Shown: piece after piece, positions 30,600 to 42,567 of the stretch
Numbering within the stretch: the first letter of the stretch is position 1
Layout: every line of letters begins with the position of its first letter
NCBI GenBank assembly: GCA_023653785.1
Contig: JAMKCH010002877.1
Location: 1-64,000, forward strand
Source: Ophioderma brevispina
Taxonomy: Eukaryota; Echinodermata; Ophiuroidea; Amphilepidida; Ophiodermatidae
Direction of reading: 5' to 3'
DNA length: 64,000 nucleotides
Program-made: the position numbers and the translations under genes
Notes under the pieces: generated by a model
Seen by the model: only the letters and a program-made list of their open reading frames with translations
Database searches by the model: none
What the model was told of the DNA's origin: nothing

Positions 30600-32825
30600 A
30601 GTATTATGATCTTATTCCACTATCAATTTCTCAATGACATATTTAGAGAATCTCCCAATTTTTATTTTCAACCTCAAATAATGGCCCTGGTCCCCCCCAA
30701 AGGGTAAAACATGCTTTGGAACTTTCTTCACACTCAAGAGAAGCTAAGATAGTTTCAAAAAATATTTTCGTTTTCTTCCAATTCATGGAGTTTGAAACCG
30801 TCCCAAGTTAATACCAATTGGTTAAAGAGTTATACTTCGCATTTCTATTACTATGGAAATATCCACATTCCAAGAACTAACATTTTCAAAGGTTTTGATT
30901 ATGACCAGAAACAGACAGAGATACATGAAATCCTTTCATCCAAATTGGGTAATTTTTTTTCAAGCGAACCCTTTGTTCCACAAAATTGGGTCTTGAAGGT
31001 AAAAATCAGACCAACCTAAATTCTTTCAATTATTGCTTTAATTAGAAAGGCAGGGTATTCCAGGCGTCTTCAAACAGACATCAAGGGAGCTTAGACCTCA
31101 AAGAGACTGTCCAGTCAGGGGAAGAATCTTTCAAAATACCAACTTCCAAGGTTTTCCTTCCAAAAACTGCATGGGGGTAGTTAGGATCGGCAATCTGTTT
31201 AAACCATGTAATAAAATTATGAGCCTATAAGAGGAACAAAGGGGTCAAATCATTTCGACGGCCATAATAGTCATTTAAATTAATTACATATCCCGTTTGA
31301 CTCTGTCCTTTACCACCAATCAAATGAATTTGTTAACAAGATAAAACTTCTTGAAAATGTTTTAAGAGATGCCAATCCAAAGAACGAGAAAAGATAAAAT
31401 CAACAAGGACTAACCTAAGATAAAGTCCCGTAATAGTTCTACGTTTCCCAGCTAGCTTTAAGGGTTTGCTCAATCTAAGTTTTTGGGATAAAATTTAGCT
31501 CATATACGGAAAGTTTTTAATACCTAATATTTTGAAAGTGGTTTTGATCTCACTTAAGAACCCTGCATCTGCCGTGAAAAGATGTATCTTTCAAATATGA
31601 TGTCATACTTCAGACTTGGACAAAATCTGCAACCTAAGAAGCAAACTCATCAATAGTGTTAAAATGTCCCCGAAAAGGCCCCAAGTCCCATGTAAAAAAA
31701 TCTGGTTCATTTTTTGTGTGTTACCCATACAATATTTCATCTTACATAAGCCTTAACAGCAATAGCCCAAGAATCAGTTCTCGCAAAGGAATCAAATGGT
31801 GATTCATTATGGCCGCACTGAAATACCCCCACGAGATATAACTAACTAATAAGAAACCCATTATTTATAACACAACTTTTTTGCTATCAAGGTTTTTAAT
31901 TTTTACACCCATAGAGGTCTTTCCACCTCACTCATAGGGAGTCTAACCTATAACAAAAGGTTGTTATTTCCCGTAGTATTCCTAATTCAGATCAATTTAC
32001 TACCCGACCTCAAAGTACTGGTGCTATTCAAAGTGTGACCCTACTTTTATGCATACATATCAACATGCATGTCGTTCTTATAGATTTAGAAAGTCTCCAG
32101 GAATTTGGAATGGCTTTTACCATTCCCCGCAAATGCACCGCTAATCCAAAGGTGGAGACCTCTGTTGATAAAAATTATCACCAAGATTGAACCGGGTTTG
32201 ATCCCCCGAGCCATACAACATTGTTGTATGTGAATTGGTGCCGATCCAGACCTCATCCTCGCAGTTTTTCTCCGAGAACTTCGGTTCCTTCTGCAATCTA
32301 AAACGAGACTTCTTCTCACATTATTTGTCTTCCCTGCTGTTCTGGAGGTGGCCCTTTTACTGTCCTAAAAATCAATATTGGGTTCCGCCTGGCAAATGCC
32401 GAATGTTATATAATAAATCGTTTGAGAACCTAAAAAGCCTGTTCAACACTATCAAATGCCTTTACAATTGTCTAGCAGAGCTTATTGCAAGACATTGGCC
32501 GCGGAGACTCAATCAATAATAATAGTGTTAATGTTGCAACCAATATTCCGACCTTTCAACAACCATTTTTAGAATCGTCCCGAATAAAGTCAACCCACGA
32601 AAAAACAATTAGTGTCAGTTTGTCATAAAGAAATATAGGGCAATAATTTTAACAAACTTAGGATCACAATTTTTGGGTAGCAAAGTAAGTAGGCCTATAA
32701 CACCATTTATTTGCAAGGAGATAAAAACTAACTCCATTTTCAAAGAAAGTTTAAAGTAAGCAATCATAAATTGGGCGTCATGAAAAGTGACACCAATATA
32801 AATTCCACTGGCAGGGCCATGGCCA
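30600..32825 (-). mobile_element. Frame-broken L1/Tx1-like LINE, RT region and C-terminal part
   Basis: Reading the minus strand from about 32820 leftward across frames gives the block order of a non-LTR reverse transcriptase: INGVIGLLTLLPKNCDPKF (about 32645-32715), then KGRNIGCNINTII (about 32515-32555), then KAFDSVEQAF (about 32434-32463), then RGIKPGSI (about 32180-32205). Near 30966-30998 the text DPILWNKGFA matches the kind of C-terminal segment seen in Tx1/L1 elements. Frames change every 30-100 bases and no long ORF remains. The catalytic YxDD segment could not be located. The density of indels is higher than in the DIRS relic, which points to uncorrected sequence as well as age. The 5' end on this strand abuts the T/C tract at 32853. 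Confidence 0.6.
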
Positions 32826-32852
32826 TTAAAACAGGAGATTTTATTATGGGGA

Positions 32853-33348
32853 ATGGTTTTTTTTTTTTTATTTGGTGGGTGGTTGGGAGTGTTGTGGGGT
32901 GGGGGGCCCCTATTTGTTTTTTGTTATGTTTTTTTTCGTTTTTTTTTTTTTTGTTTCCTTATGGTTTTTTTTTTTTTTCGTCTTGGTTTTTTTTTTGCTT
33001 TGTGTTTTTTTTTCTTTTTTGTTCTCTTTTTTACTTTTCTTCTTTTTTTTTTTTTGGTTTTTGTCTTTTTTGTTTTCTTTCTTTTTTTGTTTTTGTTTTT
33101 TTTGTTTTATTTCTTTTTTTTTTTGTTGTTGCTTTGTCTTTGCTCTTTGTTTTTGTTTTTTTCATTTCTTTTTTTCTTTTTTTTGGTTTTTTTTTTTAGT
33201 TTTGTTTTTCTGTTAGTTTTTTTTTGGTCTTGTTTTCTGGTTCCCCCCCCCCCCCCCCCCCGTCCCCCCCCCCACCCCACCCCCAGCCCCCACCCCCCCC
33301 CCCCACCCCCCCCCCCCCCTGCCCCCACCCCCCCCCCCCCCCCCCCCC

Positions 33349-33383
<35 letters not shown>

Positions 33384-34345
33384 TCTCTTTTTCTTGGATT
33401 TTTTTTCTTTTTTTGCTCTTCTGTTGTTGTTTTTCCTGTTTGCTTTTCTTCTTTTCCTTTTTTTCCTTCTCATTTTTTTTCTTTCTTTGATTTCTTTTTT
33501 ATTGCTCCTTCTATGTATCTTTCACACAATCTTCTTTGTATCTTTCTGTCCTTTGATTGATCCTGGTTGTTTGCTCTTCGCCTATCCCTTAACACTTTTT
33601 GCTCTACGAGTTTTGTAGTAATTCCCCATTTTCCCTCGATGCTTGATTTCACAGGATTTTTTTTTGTTTTTGTATTTTCCCCCCCCCCCCCGTCCCCCCC
33701 CCACCCCCAGTCGACAACCCCCACCCCCCCCCACACCACCACCCCCCCCCCACCCAAAAAAAATACACCAACCCCCCCCCCCCCCCCCTCCCGCCCCCCC
33801 GCCCCACACCTCCCCCCCCCCCCCCACCCCCCCCTCCCCCACCCCCCCCCCCGCGCGCCCCACTCCCACCCCACCCCCTCCCCCCCCCCCCCCCCACCAC
33901 CCCCCCCCCCGCCCCCCTCCCCCCCCTTATTTTTTTTCCCCCCCCCGCCCCACACCCCCCCCACCCCCCCCAACGTCCCCCCCCCCCCCCCCCCCCCCCC
34001 CACCCCTCCCCCCCCCCCCCCCACCCTCCACCCCCCCCCCCCCACGCCCCCCCCCCCCCCCCCCCCCCTTTTTTTTTTTTTTTTTGTTTTTTTTTTTAAA
34101 AAAAACTTTTTATTTTTTTTTTTATTTTTTCTTTCCCCCCCCCCCCCACCCCCCACCCCACCCCCCCCCCGCTCCCCCAACCCCACCCCCCCCACCCCCC
34201 CCCCCCCCCTTCTTATTTTTTTTCCCCCCCCCGCCCCCCCCCCCCCCCCCCCCCCCCACACCCCCCCCCCACCCCCCCCCCCCCCCCCACACCCCCCCCC
34301 CCCCCCCCCCCCCACCCCCCAACAAAAAAAAAAAAAAAACCAAAA
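32853..34345. repeat. 1.5-kb T/C homopolymer tract, probable sequence artefact
   Basis: From 32853 the plus strand is T-rich with G and C islands (to about 33240), then almost only C runs broken by A or G, with T blocks at 33350, 34069 and 34209 and an A-run at 34324. Hardly any of the 1.5 kb is ordinary sequence except 33495-33660. Long open frames here encode only Pro, Phe or Gly and Lys repeats and are artefacts of composition. Such texture is common in failed consensus stretches of noisy long reads; a real polypyrimidine satellite is the alternative. Confidence 0.85.
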
Positions 34346-36116
34346 ACAAAAAACACTTGCAACTTTTCACTTTTAAATAACTACTATTATTTAAATCTTC
34401 ATAATCCTTTCATATAAATGAAACAGCATCAATAACTTCCATTGAGAAAAGGCATTCAGTTCTTCTTTATTTATAATGTTTTTCATCATTTTCCAAAGAT
34501 TCGAGCTGAACAACCAAGTTTTTGTTCAAGTTTTGGACTTGTATCAAGAATCCGTAATGTCTTTCCTTCCTCACTTTTTTTTTTAATTTTAACATCTACT
34601 AAAAGTATATGATCTGACTTGGATTTAATCTATACGCACTTCCCTCCTGCATTCTGATGTATTCAATACAGTGACTAATAATGAAACATTCTCCTGACAA
34701 TTGCTTGACATCCCATAGTCCTATCTAAATAGTTAAAATGTTATATTTTTGCAAGCGATTGGCTAGCCGCTATGGATACTTTTAGCTCGGTGATCTCATT
34801 CTCAATAAGGTCAATTGGCATTCAATACCCTCCTCCACCGATTTAGGCCCTGGAGCTTTCTGGGATATCATTGAAAATTTTGGCAGTGATAATACTACTC
34901 AGACTAATACCACCCGAAATAATTTATGAAGATCTCACTCCCTTATTACTATTAGGTTACTTTACTGTAATTCAAAAATATCATCAATAATCCAAAACGA
35001 ACACGGGATGTTTCCTGCTTGGTGCCCAATTTTTAGAGTACTTTTGTTTGTCTCCTTAGTGCCTCACAACATTTCCAAAATCACTAATGGTGTGTGAAAG
35101 TGGGCCTGGTTGTTGTTATTGTTGTTGTATGTGTTTTTGATGTCTGTTTTGTTTTTTTGTTTGTTTTTCCCCACCAAACTATAGCCTAGACCTGTGGTTG
35201 GGTCGGTTTTATTTTCAAACGCTACTAAATGAATGGATCATTTTGTGGTCTAGTACTAACTAAAATGTGTCCCTAAAGTAAGGTGTATCCTCACCTTGAT
35301 CTTACTGTTCAGATAATTGTGAAGATACAGCCTACCCTTTTTTGAGCGGGTCCCGTTTAATAACTTTTAATTTATACAGGCGAAGCTTCACAAAACAAGA
35401 ATTCCAGCTGGGGAGGGTATCACCGCCCCACACCCCGTGAGTCCATCCTTCATTACTGTGTTTATAGTTAGTCCATACCACATACTGAACAATGCTTTTA
35501 CTCCCATTCTATCAAAGCACACGCGTTTTCGTACTGATTCACAGCATTTAATAATGGGCGTTATAGTAAAACGCCTTATAAGGAAATGGGGCGGAGTTAT
35601 GCGGCACTACAGGCAAAAATTATTTTCAACGTTGCTTTTTTTTAAATGAAATAACTTCGCTTTTTGTACGTATACTTGCCTATACGTACAGTATAGCGGT
35701 TCATTTAATTCTAAAAATGTCAAATGTGTATCGCTGAACAATAGTGTACAACTTGTTCTGAATTATTCTTCTTTAAAAAATAAATAATTCAGGATCAACA
35801 AAAACTAATTTGTAAACCGTAAAAATTACCTTATCAAAGCGTTTATTTATAGAAGAAAATAAATCAGACACCAACTTGCCAAATTTTGAAGTTGAAATCA
35901 TTTCAGTTTAGCTCTTCTCAATATTTTATCGCAATACGTGTCGGGTTTCAGATATTTAAGAACATTATGATCAGAAAAGTCTTGAGTACAAATTTTCAAT
36001 ATCATTTGAGAATTTTGCTGGAAGTGATGTACAACATTTACTAGAAACACAGTCAATCAATCAAAAAGTGACCTGCGAATCAAACAAAAACAACGCTTGC
36101 ATCGCCGCACCGTGCT
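34346..36116. other. Upstream region of the Ig-domain gene
   Basis: AT-rich, with no recognised repeat or exon. The last few hundred bases before 36225 should contain the 5' UTR and promoter of the Ig-domain gene, but no TATA box or initiator stands out. Confidence 0.35.
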
Positions 36117-36224
36117 ATGAGACTGCATATCAGAGGACGACCGTGGAGTGAAAAGCGAAATATTTCGCAGTCATCGGGATTGAGTGAATACATGGTCATC
36201 ATGGAAGTGAACATTTTTCCCAAA

Positions 36225-38590
36225 ATGGCTGTTTTTAAAATCACAACTTTGACTCTGTATTTAATATGTACGTTAATGACAGCGGCTGCCCAAGATCCAA
36301 CTATTATTCTCGGACCCACAGATCAAACTAAAACTGAAGAAGAAGCTGTTTTCTTTAGATGCAATGTACAATATTTGGACCGTAGTACACACGTTGTGTC
36401 GTGGTTACTAGGCTCAACAATCATCTTCGATGATGGCAATCAACGAACGCAGGAATTGAACGATTTGGTTGGGGATGGAGCATCGGAGCGGTATCAGATG
36501 AGCATCAGCATTATCCAGAATGACAGAATTTATGCGTTTGAACTGTATATCACTGCCGTGGAAGGAGAAGATAATGGAGGGGAGTTCAGATGCGCTGTGT
36601 GTCCTAAAAATGCAGAGGGTAGGTGCAATGGAAACTTGGAATATGAAAGTGATGTTGCTTCATTGGAAGTCAGATACAGACCGGACACAAATTTGTACCC
36701 AAAATGTATCAGTCAATCGAGTTCAGAAACACAAACAATTGTTACTTTGGGGCAGCCTTCAACTTTAACATGCGAATCAGAAATAGCCAATCCACCTGTA
36801 AACTTGGAGTGGCGAAAAAATTCTCAAACAGTTCAAGGCACAATGCTTCCAGATACAGCAGGAATGCGCAGACTGGACTATGAATTGACACCCGTCGTTC
36901 TGATGATGGTGCTATTTTCACCTGTACTGTTAGCAGTGATTATTTTAATGATTTGACTGGTACAGAGTGCAGCCTACCACCTGTAAAAGTCGTTTCGATT
37001 CCTTCTGTGACGGTTAAATCTCCTGGAGAAGTCCGAGCTGGGGAGGAAATCGAATTCACATGTTCTGCTACCAGTGAAACAGATGCGGCAATGGAAGAGT
37101 TTAATTGGGAAGTAGGAAGCCTGAGTTCAGATAGGTATAGAGTGCAGGAGACGATCCTAACCATTTTAAAAACTGAGGAATCTGACCATGGTACCACAGT
37201 CCGATGTGTTGTAACTGACAGTGATGATCAGGTCGGAGTTGGCCAGTCAATGATCTTGATTATAGGAAAGCCTCCACCGACACAGGCACCGGGTGTCACT
37301 TCACCAATATTAACAGATCCAGAAGGTACACACAGTCCTGAACCAAATACTTCCTTGATAGCAGGTGTGGCAGTAGCTGGGTTCATCCTCGTAATTCTAA
37401 TTATTGCATTTATAGTGTGGTGTTGGAGCAGGCACCAAACAAACAAGGCTAAGGGTAAACCTGTTGGCACTACAGCAATTGCTATGGAGCCTAAGCCATA
37501 CAGCATATCAGCTGATATTAGTGAGATAGAGAAGTCGCAGCCAACTGAAAACACTGTTTGGCATGATGACCCGGATGTGGTGCCTCAAGAGAAGCGGACA
37601 GGCTCCCCAGATGGCGTTGATCCAAGGCAGTGGTGGAAAGAAACTATGGCACCCACTGATAGCTACCCCCCTGATGGACAGTCACACCCTCCCTCCTATC
37701 AAGGTGATGATTATAATGCTGACAGACATCATCCATATGAAGACCCTAATAATTACCGCCCATACGAGGACAAAGACAAAGATTTTGGTTCTGTCCAAAA
37801 TAAGCCCTACGGTGGCCCAGACTATCAAGATTCTGGATTTCCCGAGCCATCTCAATACAATGATCGCCTGCAAGAATATGGTGACGAACGTCCTTACGAT
37901 GATCGTGACTTCAGCAATCAGGGATATGAAGGCAGTTATCCCAGTGGTTTGGATACTGGTCGTGGTGAGCGTTATGAACCATATGGTTACCGAGATCGTA
38001 TGCCAGATGGTCAAGAAGGATCTCCAGAAGAATCATCCGTAGATTATTACCCGGACAATTACGGAAACCCGGACACCCACGGCAATCCTGATAACTACGG
38101 GAATGAAGACGGATACGCACCCTATGATAATTACAGGCGACCGGATGATTACAACAACCCACAAGACAATGACAATGCATACCCGAACTATGGCCAGTAT
38201 AATCCAGATGACTATGGCAGTCCTGATAATTATGGATCTCCTGACAACTACAGAAACCCCGATAACTATGACAACCCACAAATGCAGTATCCACAAGATC
38301 AGTACTATGACGATAGAGGCTCAAGTGAAAGAGAACCAATGTACCCCAATAATAATGCTGAATATTACCCAGGTGATGAGGACCAGTATTCACCAAGTGA
38401 TCAATACTCGCCCAGTGACCAGTACTCACCCAGTGACCAGTACCCACCCAATGACACCTATCCTTGCAGTGACCCTTACAACTATGAACAACCTCCACCT
38501 GAAAGTCCTGGGTACAATGAGCAACCAGTAGATGTGGAAGACTTGGAAGACGATGCCTACAATAGCATGGGAACGCCTAGCTATGTGTGA
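36225..38590 (+). CDS. Three-Ig-domain type I membrane protein with Tyr-rich repetitive tail (one frameshift)
   Basis: The chosen start at 36225 has a good context (AAAATGG) and opens a signal peptide, MAVFKITTLTLYLICTLMTA, with a likely cut after AAAQ. An in-frame ATG at 36117 would put about 36 residues before it. Three Ig-like domains follow: C near 36361 with DNGGEFRC near 36574-36597; LTCES near 36765 with DDGAIFTC near 36902-36925; FTCSA near 37055 with DHGTTVRC near 37187-37206. A Pro/Thr-rich stalk leads to one membrane segment (AGVAVAGFILVILIIAFIVW, about 37361-37420). The cytoplasmic tail of about 390 residues has a PPSY motif (37688-37699), NPDNYG/SPDNYG-type repeats (38040-38280), YSPSDQ hexad repeats (38385-38470) and a C-terminal PSYV fitting a class I PDZ ligand. 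The frame shifts once at about 36888-36893 in a C run. Length if continuous is about 788 residues. It is probably an adhesion or signalling receptor; the family (for example nephrin/kirre-like) is unproven. No introns are seen. Confidence 0.85.
38385..38490 (+). repeat. 18-bp coding minisatellite (YSPSDQ units)
   Basis: About five 18-bp units of the type AGTGACCAGTACTCACCC encode Y-S-P-S-D-Q hexads, with the last two units diverged to YPPNDT and YPCSDP. The array lies in the cytoplasmic tail of the Ig-domain protein and may vary in number between individuals. Confidence 0.9.
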
Positions 38591-38895
38591 GCAACATTGT
38601 ATTTTGTACATTTGTAAAATTCAGGTTCTCAGAATTGGTGCAATTCCTTCACCACTACATTATTTATGAGTATAGGTGCATAATGTTTGGCCAAAATATT
38701 GTGATTCAAGTTGAATTTTATTTTTGAACTTAAGGTGCATGTTCCAATTTTATGTCTATTGTGTTCTCTACTTGATATATGAGAGCCTGGCACTTGCACA
38801 TATGCCCCAACAAGTACCGTGGGAAACAAACTTGTGGTTTTGATGGCAGAAGCAATGTGTATTGCAAAGCCCTATTCAACACTGTGCTAATATAA
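38591..38895. other. Likely 3' UTR of the Ig-domain gene
   Basis: AT-rich sequence follows the stop. No AATAAA was seen up to the next repeat, so the transcript end is not placed. Confidence 0.35.
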
Positions 38896-38896
38896 A

Positions 38897-39062
38897 ACTG
38901 TTCGATTTAGAGGGGTTTTACATGCACAAATACATGCAACATAACATTGGCCCTGTGCATGTAAAATTTTGTCTGTGCATGTAAATTTTTGTGCAATTCA
39001 GCCTATTTTCAAGGAAAAGTTCTAATTGTGCATGTAACTTTAATTTCCTAAATCGGACACTG
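38897..39062. mobile_element. MITE-like repeat, TGCATGTAA-rich, copy 1
   Basis: The left side (CTGTTCGATTTAG...TTTTACATGCAC) is the inverted partner of the right (GTGCATGTAACTTTAATTTC, then CTAAATCGGACACTG). Several TGCATGTAA words lie between. The same structure recurs at 43142-43295. Confidence 0.75.
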
Positions 39063-40077
39063 AATTGGAAAACCATTAAAATGGCATTTTTTGTTTATAA
39101 CTTGGTAATGAAATGGATGTGAGGACTCAAATTTCTGGACGACATGGAGAAAAATACGTCCTTTCATCTGATATCAAAATCGATACTACTTCCGGGTAAA
39201 TCAGGGGGGTCCCAAAGACAATCGGAACATGCGCCTTATAAAAATGTTCATTGATACTTAAAATAAGTAAAACTCTTACAATTATGTAACGGGGTGGGGA
39301 ATTTTTCCCCTCTGGCTCTAAAAACGCCGGACGATATGGACCAAATATACATATTTTTATCTCTTTGGGCAAAATTAATGTAAATTTGGCAATTTTCGCA
39401 TGGTACATTCACATTTCATCAATTTTAGACCAAATTGGGACAATTCACCAAAATGACTTACAAATTTTGTCCCCTCTTTGTACGACACTGCCTTGGTATG
39501 TTACTGCCTCCGGGTCCCAGCCAGCACACAGATGTAGTGTGTATGTCGTGTGTATACATGCATTTATACACAAAAATTGACCAAGAAAATATAAGATTTT
39601 GTACTGGTAACAGGAGCTTAAAGATAGCTCAGATCAGCCTAAAGTTTTGTATTCATGGTCTATATTCCGTACAGAAATGTTATCTATCGAGCCAAGTGTT
39701 ACAGACCAAAGTGTTAGAAGTATATTTTTTTTTCTGGGGCCATTGAAACTGTTTTTCCCCTTCAAACTCATCACCTATCATCATTTTGTCACTGTACATA
39801 TTCTGTGTTTATTTTTCATGTGTGTTTTTCATCCTGAACTCTTCCCCAAAATATGATGATGAATAGCCTACATGTATTTTACACATTGTTTCACTAAATG
39901 CGGAAGTGTAGGGCCCAGATGATATCCTACATTGTGTTTCACTTTACCTGTAGTTGAACTCTAATATTGTAGTAAGATTGATGGGGTAGTGCATGCAATA
40001 TTGAAATGGTACATTAAGCATCTCTGATTAAATGGCCCTGTCTGAGAGAGCCCTGTCTGAGGTAGTCACTGAACTTC
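39063..40077. other. Non-coding DNA, nothing recognised
   Basis: AT-rich; the frames here are short and show no domain. One region (39120-39210) weakly recalls the TTAA-ended MITE interior but not enough to call. Confidence 0.35.
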
Positions 40078-40086
40078 AGAAGGCAC

Positions 40087-40358
40087 CAGAGGGTGTTTTG
40101 AACCAATCCCATAATGCATTGCAATGTGTCTATACTGTATTGTACTATGTCAGTACTTAGGGATAAAATTTTTTTACAAAAGTTTAAGAAGCACATGACA
40201 TTTCATGATCACACTTAAAAATCACCTAAGTACTAGCATTTTGTGGTCAGGATTTTTATGTGTTAAGAATGTGATTTTTGTGGGATCACTTGACCATATT
40301 GAGGTGAAATTTACCAAAACTGGTGCATTGTGGGATGGGCTCATTGATACACCCTCTG
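40087..40358. mobile_element. MITE, CAGAGGGTGT family, copy C, with 9-bp TSD
   Basis: The ends are CAGAGGGTGTTTTGAACCAA and, inverted, CAGAGGGTGTATCAATGAGC. Flanks are AGAAGGCAC (40078-40086) and AGAAGGTAC (40359-40367), a 9-bp duplication with one mismatch. 272 bp, same internal orientation as copy B. Confidence 0.9.
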
Positions 40359-40367
40359 AGAAGGTAC

Positions 40368-41815
40368 CAAGCTAGCCTAATGGGGATAAAAAAGCCAATT
40401 TTGGGTAAACCAGGTATGGCTATTATAAGAAAAACATAATTATGAGCAGTGTGAATTCATGGTGCATATAGTTGTACGATACTTGAACTTGAGTAGTAAT
40501 CGGACTACATGTAGGCATGGTTTGAAAAAAATCTGACTTGGTTTTCTTTGAATCGGATAATTATCAAATTTGACCCCGTGATATTTGACAGGTTTGACAA
40601 TACCACCTTTTAAACCCATGCATCAAAGATAGATCGTATCATCCTATATGATACACACTGTACATAAAAGTAGGCTTATACCTGTAGCATTTGCATTTAT
40701 TGAGTAGTCAGTCACACTACAAAAACCTGTAGTTGAACTTTCAAAATAGGCTTTTGAAGTTTTTGAAGATGTTTCAGACAGACAAATATATATGTAGGGC
40801 CTACATAATAGCCTATTTTTGTGTCTGTGTTTATTTCATTTAGCCTACAGTTGAACTGTACGTGATTGATGTGTTTTGTGCACAACTCGGTAGTGATGGC
40901 TGAAATACTAGTACTCAGTGGGCAGAGAAACAAGTGCCTCAGAAAATGCAGTCAGTGGGAACTGCCAAATGTTGTTGCCTCGCGCCTGTTATGATTTCAC
41001 ACAGGTGATTGCCTTTCAATAAGAGATTATTGAATTTTGTCAACATTGGGCAAATTCAAATTACCAGTTCAAGGCCATATTTTGTGTGTGAAATTGTATT
41101 ATACAAAATGCGAAGAAGAGTTGAATGCTTGTAATTGATCCAATGAAGGTGTTCTTTAAACTTTTTATAGGATACAGTTCATATGGTATCTAGTCTAAAT
41201 AATTTCGCCTTGATCTTAATTAGAACTTGAATATTCAGGTTTTCTTCAGTGTAAGCCCCTACATGTATTGTACACACACCGACTTCCAAAGAAATTCTCT
41301 ACATGTATTTTTATTGCCAAACCTTAACTTATTTTTCCAGTACTCGTTAACGTGCTTGGTTAACAAGGGAAAACTCTCTTTACTCTAATGTTATTTATAG
41401 TAAACATTTAATTGTTTTAACCAATCTGAAACATGATATTTGTACACGGTAATTTCATATCTTGATGGCTTGCCAGTATCCTGTAATATGTGTACCGTAA
41501 CTTAACCACCCAAAGGGAAAGAATTTGGGTACAAACACACCAACCTCTGTCCTGGTATAAGATACTACAATGCATACAAATCCCATCCCAACACCACAAA
41601 AGGTTGTTAGTTCAATGGTAGCAAGAATAACACTGGCAGGCATAGGGCTCAGCGGGAGTAGTTTCACCATGGAGTTATTATTTCACTCACTTTCTACTTT
41701 ACAATACAAACCAACCTTGTCAACCTTTTGGCTTTATTTTGAGAACCAAGGTTTCCACCTGAATTACCTGTGAATACACTGGGAGGGCCAGCTCAGTATC
41801 ACCAGGCAGAGCTGT
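40368..41815. other. Non-coding DNA, nothing recognised
   Basis: AT-rich, no repeat pair or exon found. Confidence 0.35.
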
Positions 41816-41821
41816 GGTGCC

Positions 41822-42040
41822 CAGTACTGCAAAAGTGGACATTTTCGCGCTACATTAATTTTTGCGCTTTTCCCGCACTTCTGAGCTAGCGCGAAATTAA
41901 AAACTCGCGAAAATGTTTATTTTGTGTGTAGGTCTATGTAGGATCGCTGAAAAGAGCGAATTTAAAAACAAGCAAAAATGTTAAAAATTACAGAAACGCG
42001 AAAAATTACACGCGCGGAATTTATCACTTTTACAGTACTG
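41822..42040. mobile_element. MITE, CAGTACTG family
   Basis: The ends are CAGTACTGCAAAAGTGGACA and, inverted, CAGTACTGTAAAAGTGATAA. The interior has GCGCGAAAATT-type words in both orientations. 219 bp, no clear target duplication, non-coding. Confidence 0.85.
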
Positions 42041-42270
42041 CTATTCAAGATAATTTATTTACAGTCAGTGAAGGATTAAAATAGAGTATGGTACTTGGTA
42101 GTAAACAAAATGATTGAGGAATGTTTTTGAATCAGGAAGTGTGAAGTGGAATTTAGAAGTAATTTGAGTGGGTAATTTGGTAATAAATCAGTCCCAATTA
42201 CTTCCTGTATCTATGTCATGGTGAAATCAAGTGCCAATTACATAGTCAAGTCCCAAGTAAAGTGCAAAGT

Positions 42271-42567
42271 CGGAGGATGTTTTATTAAACCAATCCCATA
42301 ATGCATTATGGTAGTGAAAGACTTTAATGAGGTCATGTGACCCCATATAAGCAGTGCCCAAGTCAAAGCACACAAAAAGTTGACCTATTGTACAGTGTGG
42401 GAGAATTTGTGTGATGATTCCAGCAATCTCTATGGTTCTTTAACTTTCTGTGCCTTTATATTCCTAAGCTAACCTGCTAATATAAATTTAAGTGTTGAAG
42501 GCGTAATGACACATCATGGTTTAATACAGTAAAGTATTTAGTACCACAGTGTATTATGGGATATCGG
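42271..42567. mobile_element. Probable decayed CAGAGGGTGT-family MITE
   Basis: The left end GGAGGATGTTTTATTAAACC followed by AATCCCATAATGCATTATGG is close to the family's CAGAGGGTGTTTTGAACCAA...AATGCATTGC. The right end (GTGTATTATGGGATATCGG) is less clear. Length about 297 bp fits. Confidence 0.5.

Noticed and set aside
32853..34380. Long proline-, phenylalanine- or glycine-rich open frames on both strands
   Set aside because: They arise only from C, T, G or A homopolymers in the artefact-like tract and have no start context, domain or codon signature.
37228..38611. Open frames antisense to, or in other frames of, the Ig-domain gene
   Set aside because: They are shadows of the repetitive coding tail; their His/Ile/Thr or Trp-rich content follows from the NPDNYG codons.
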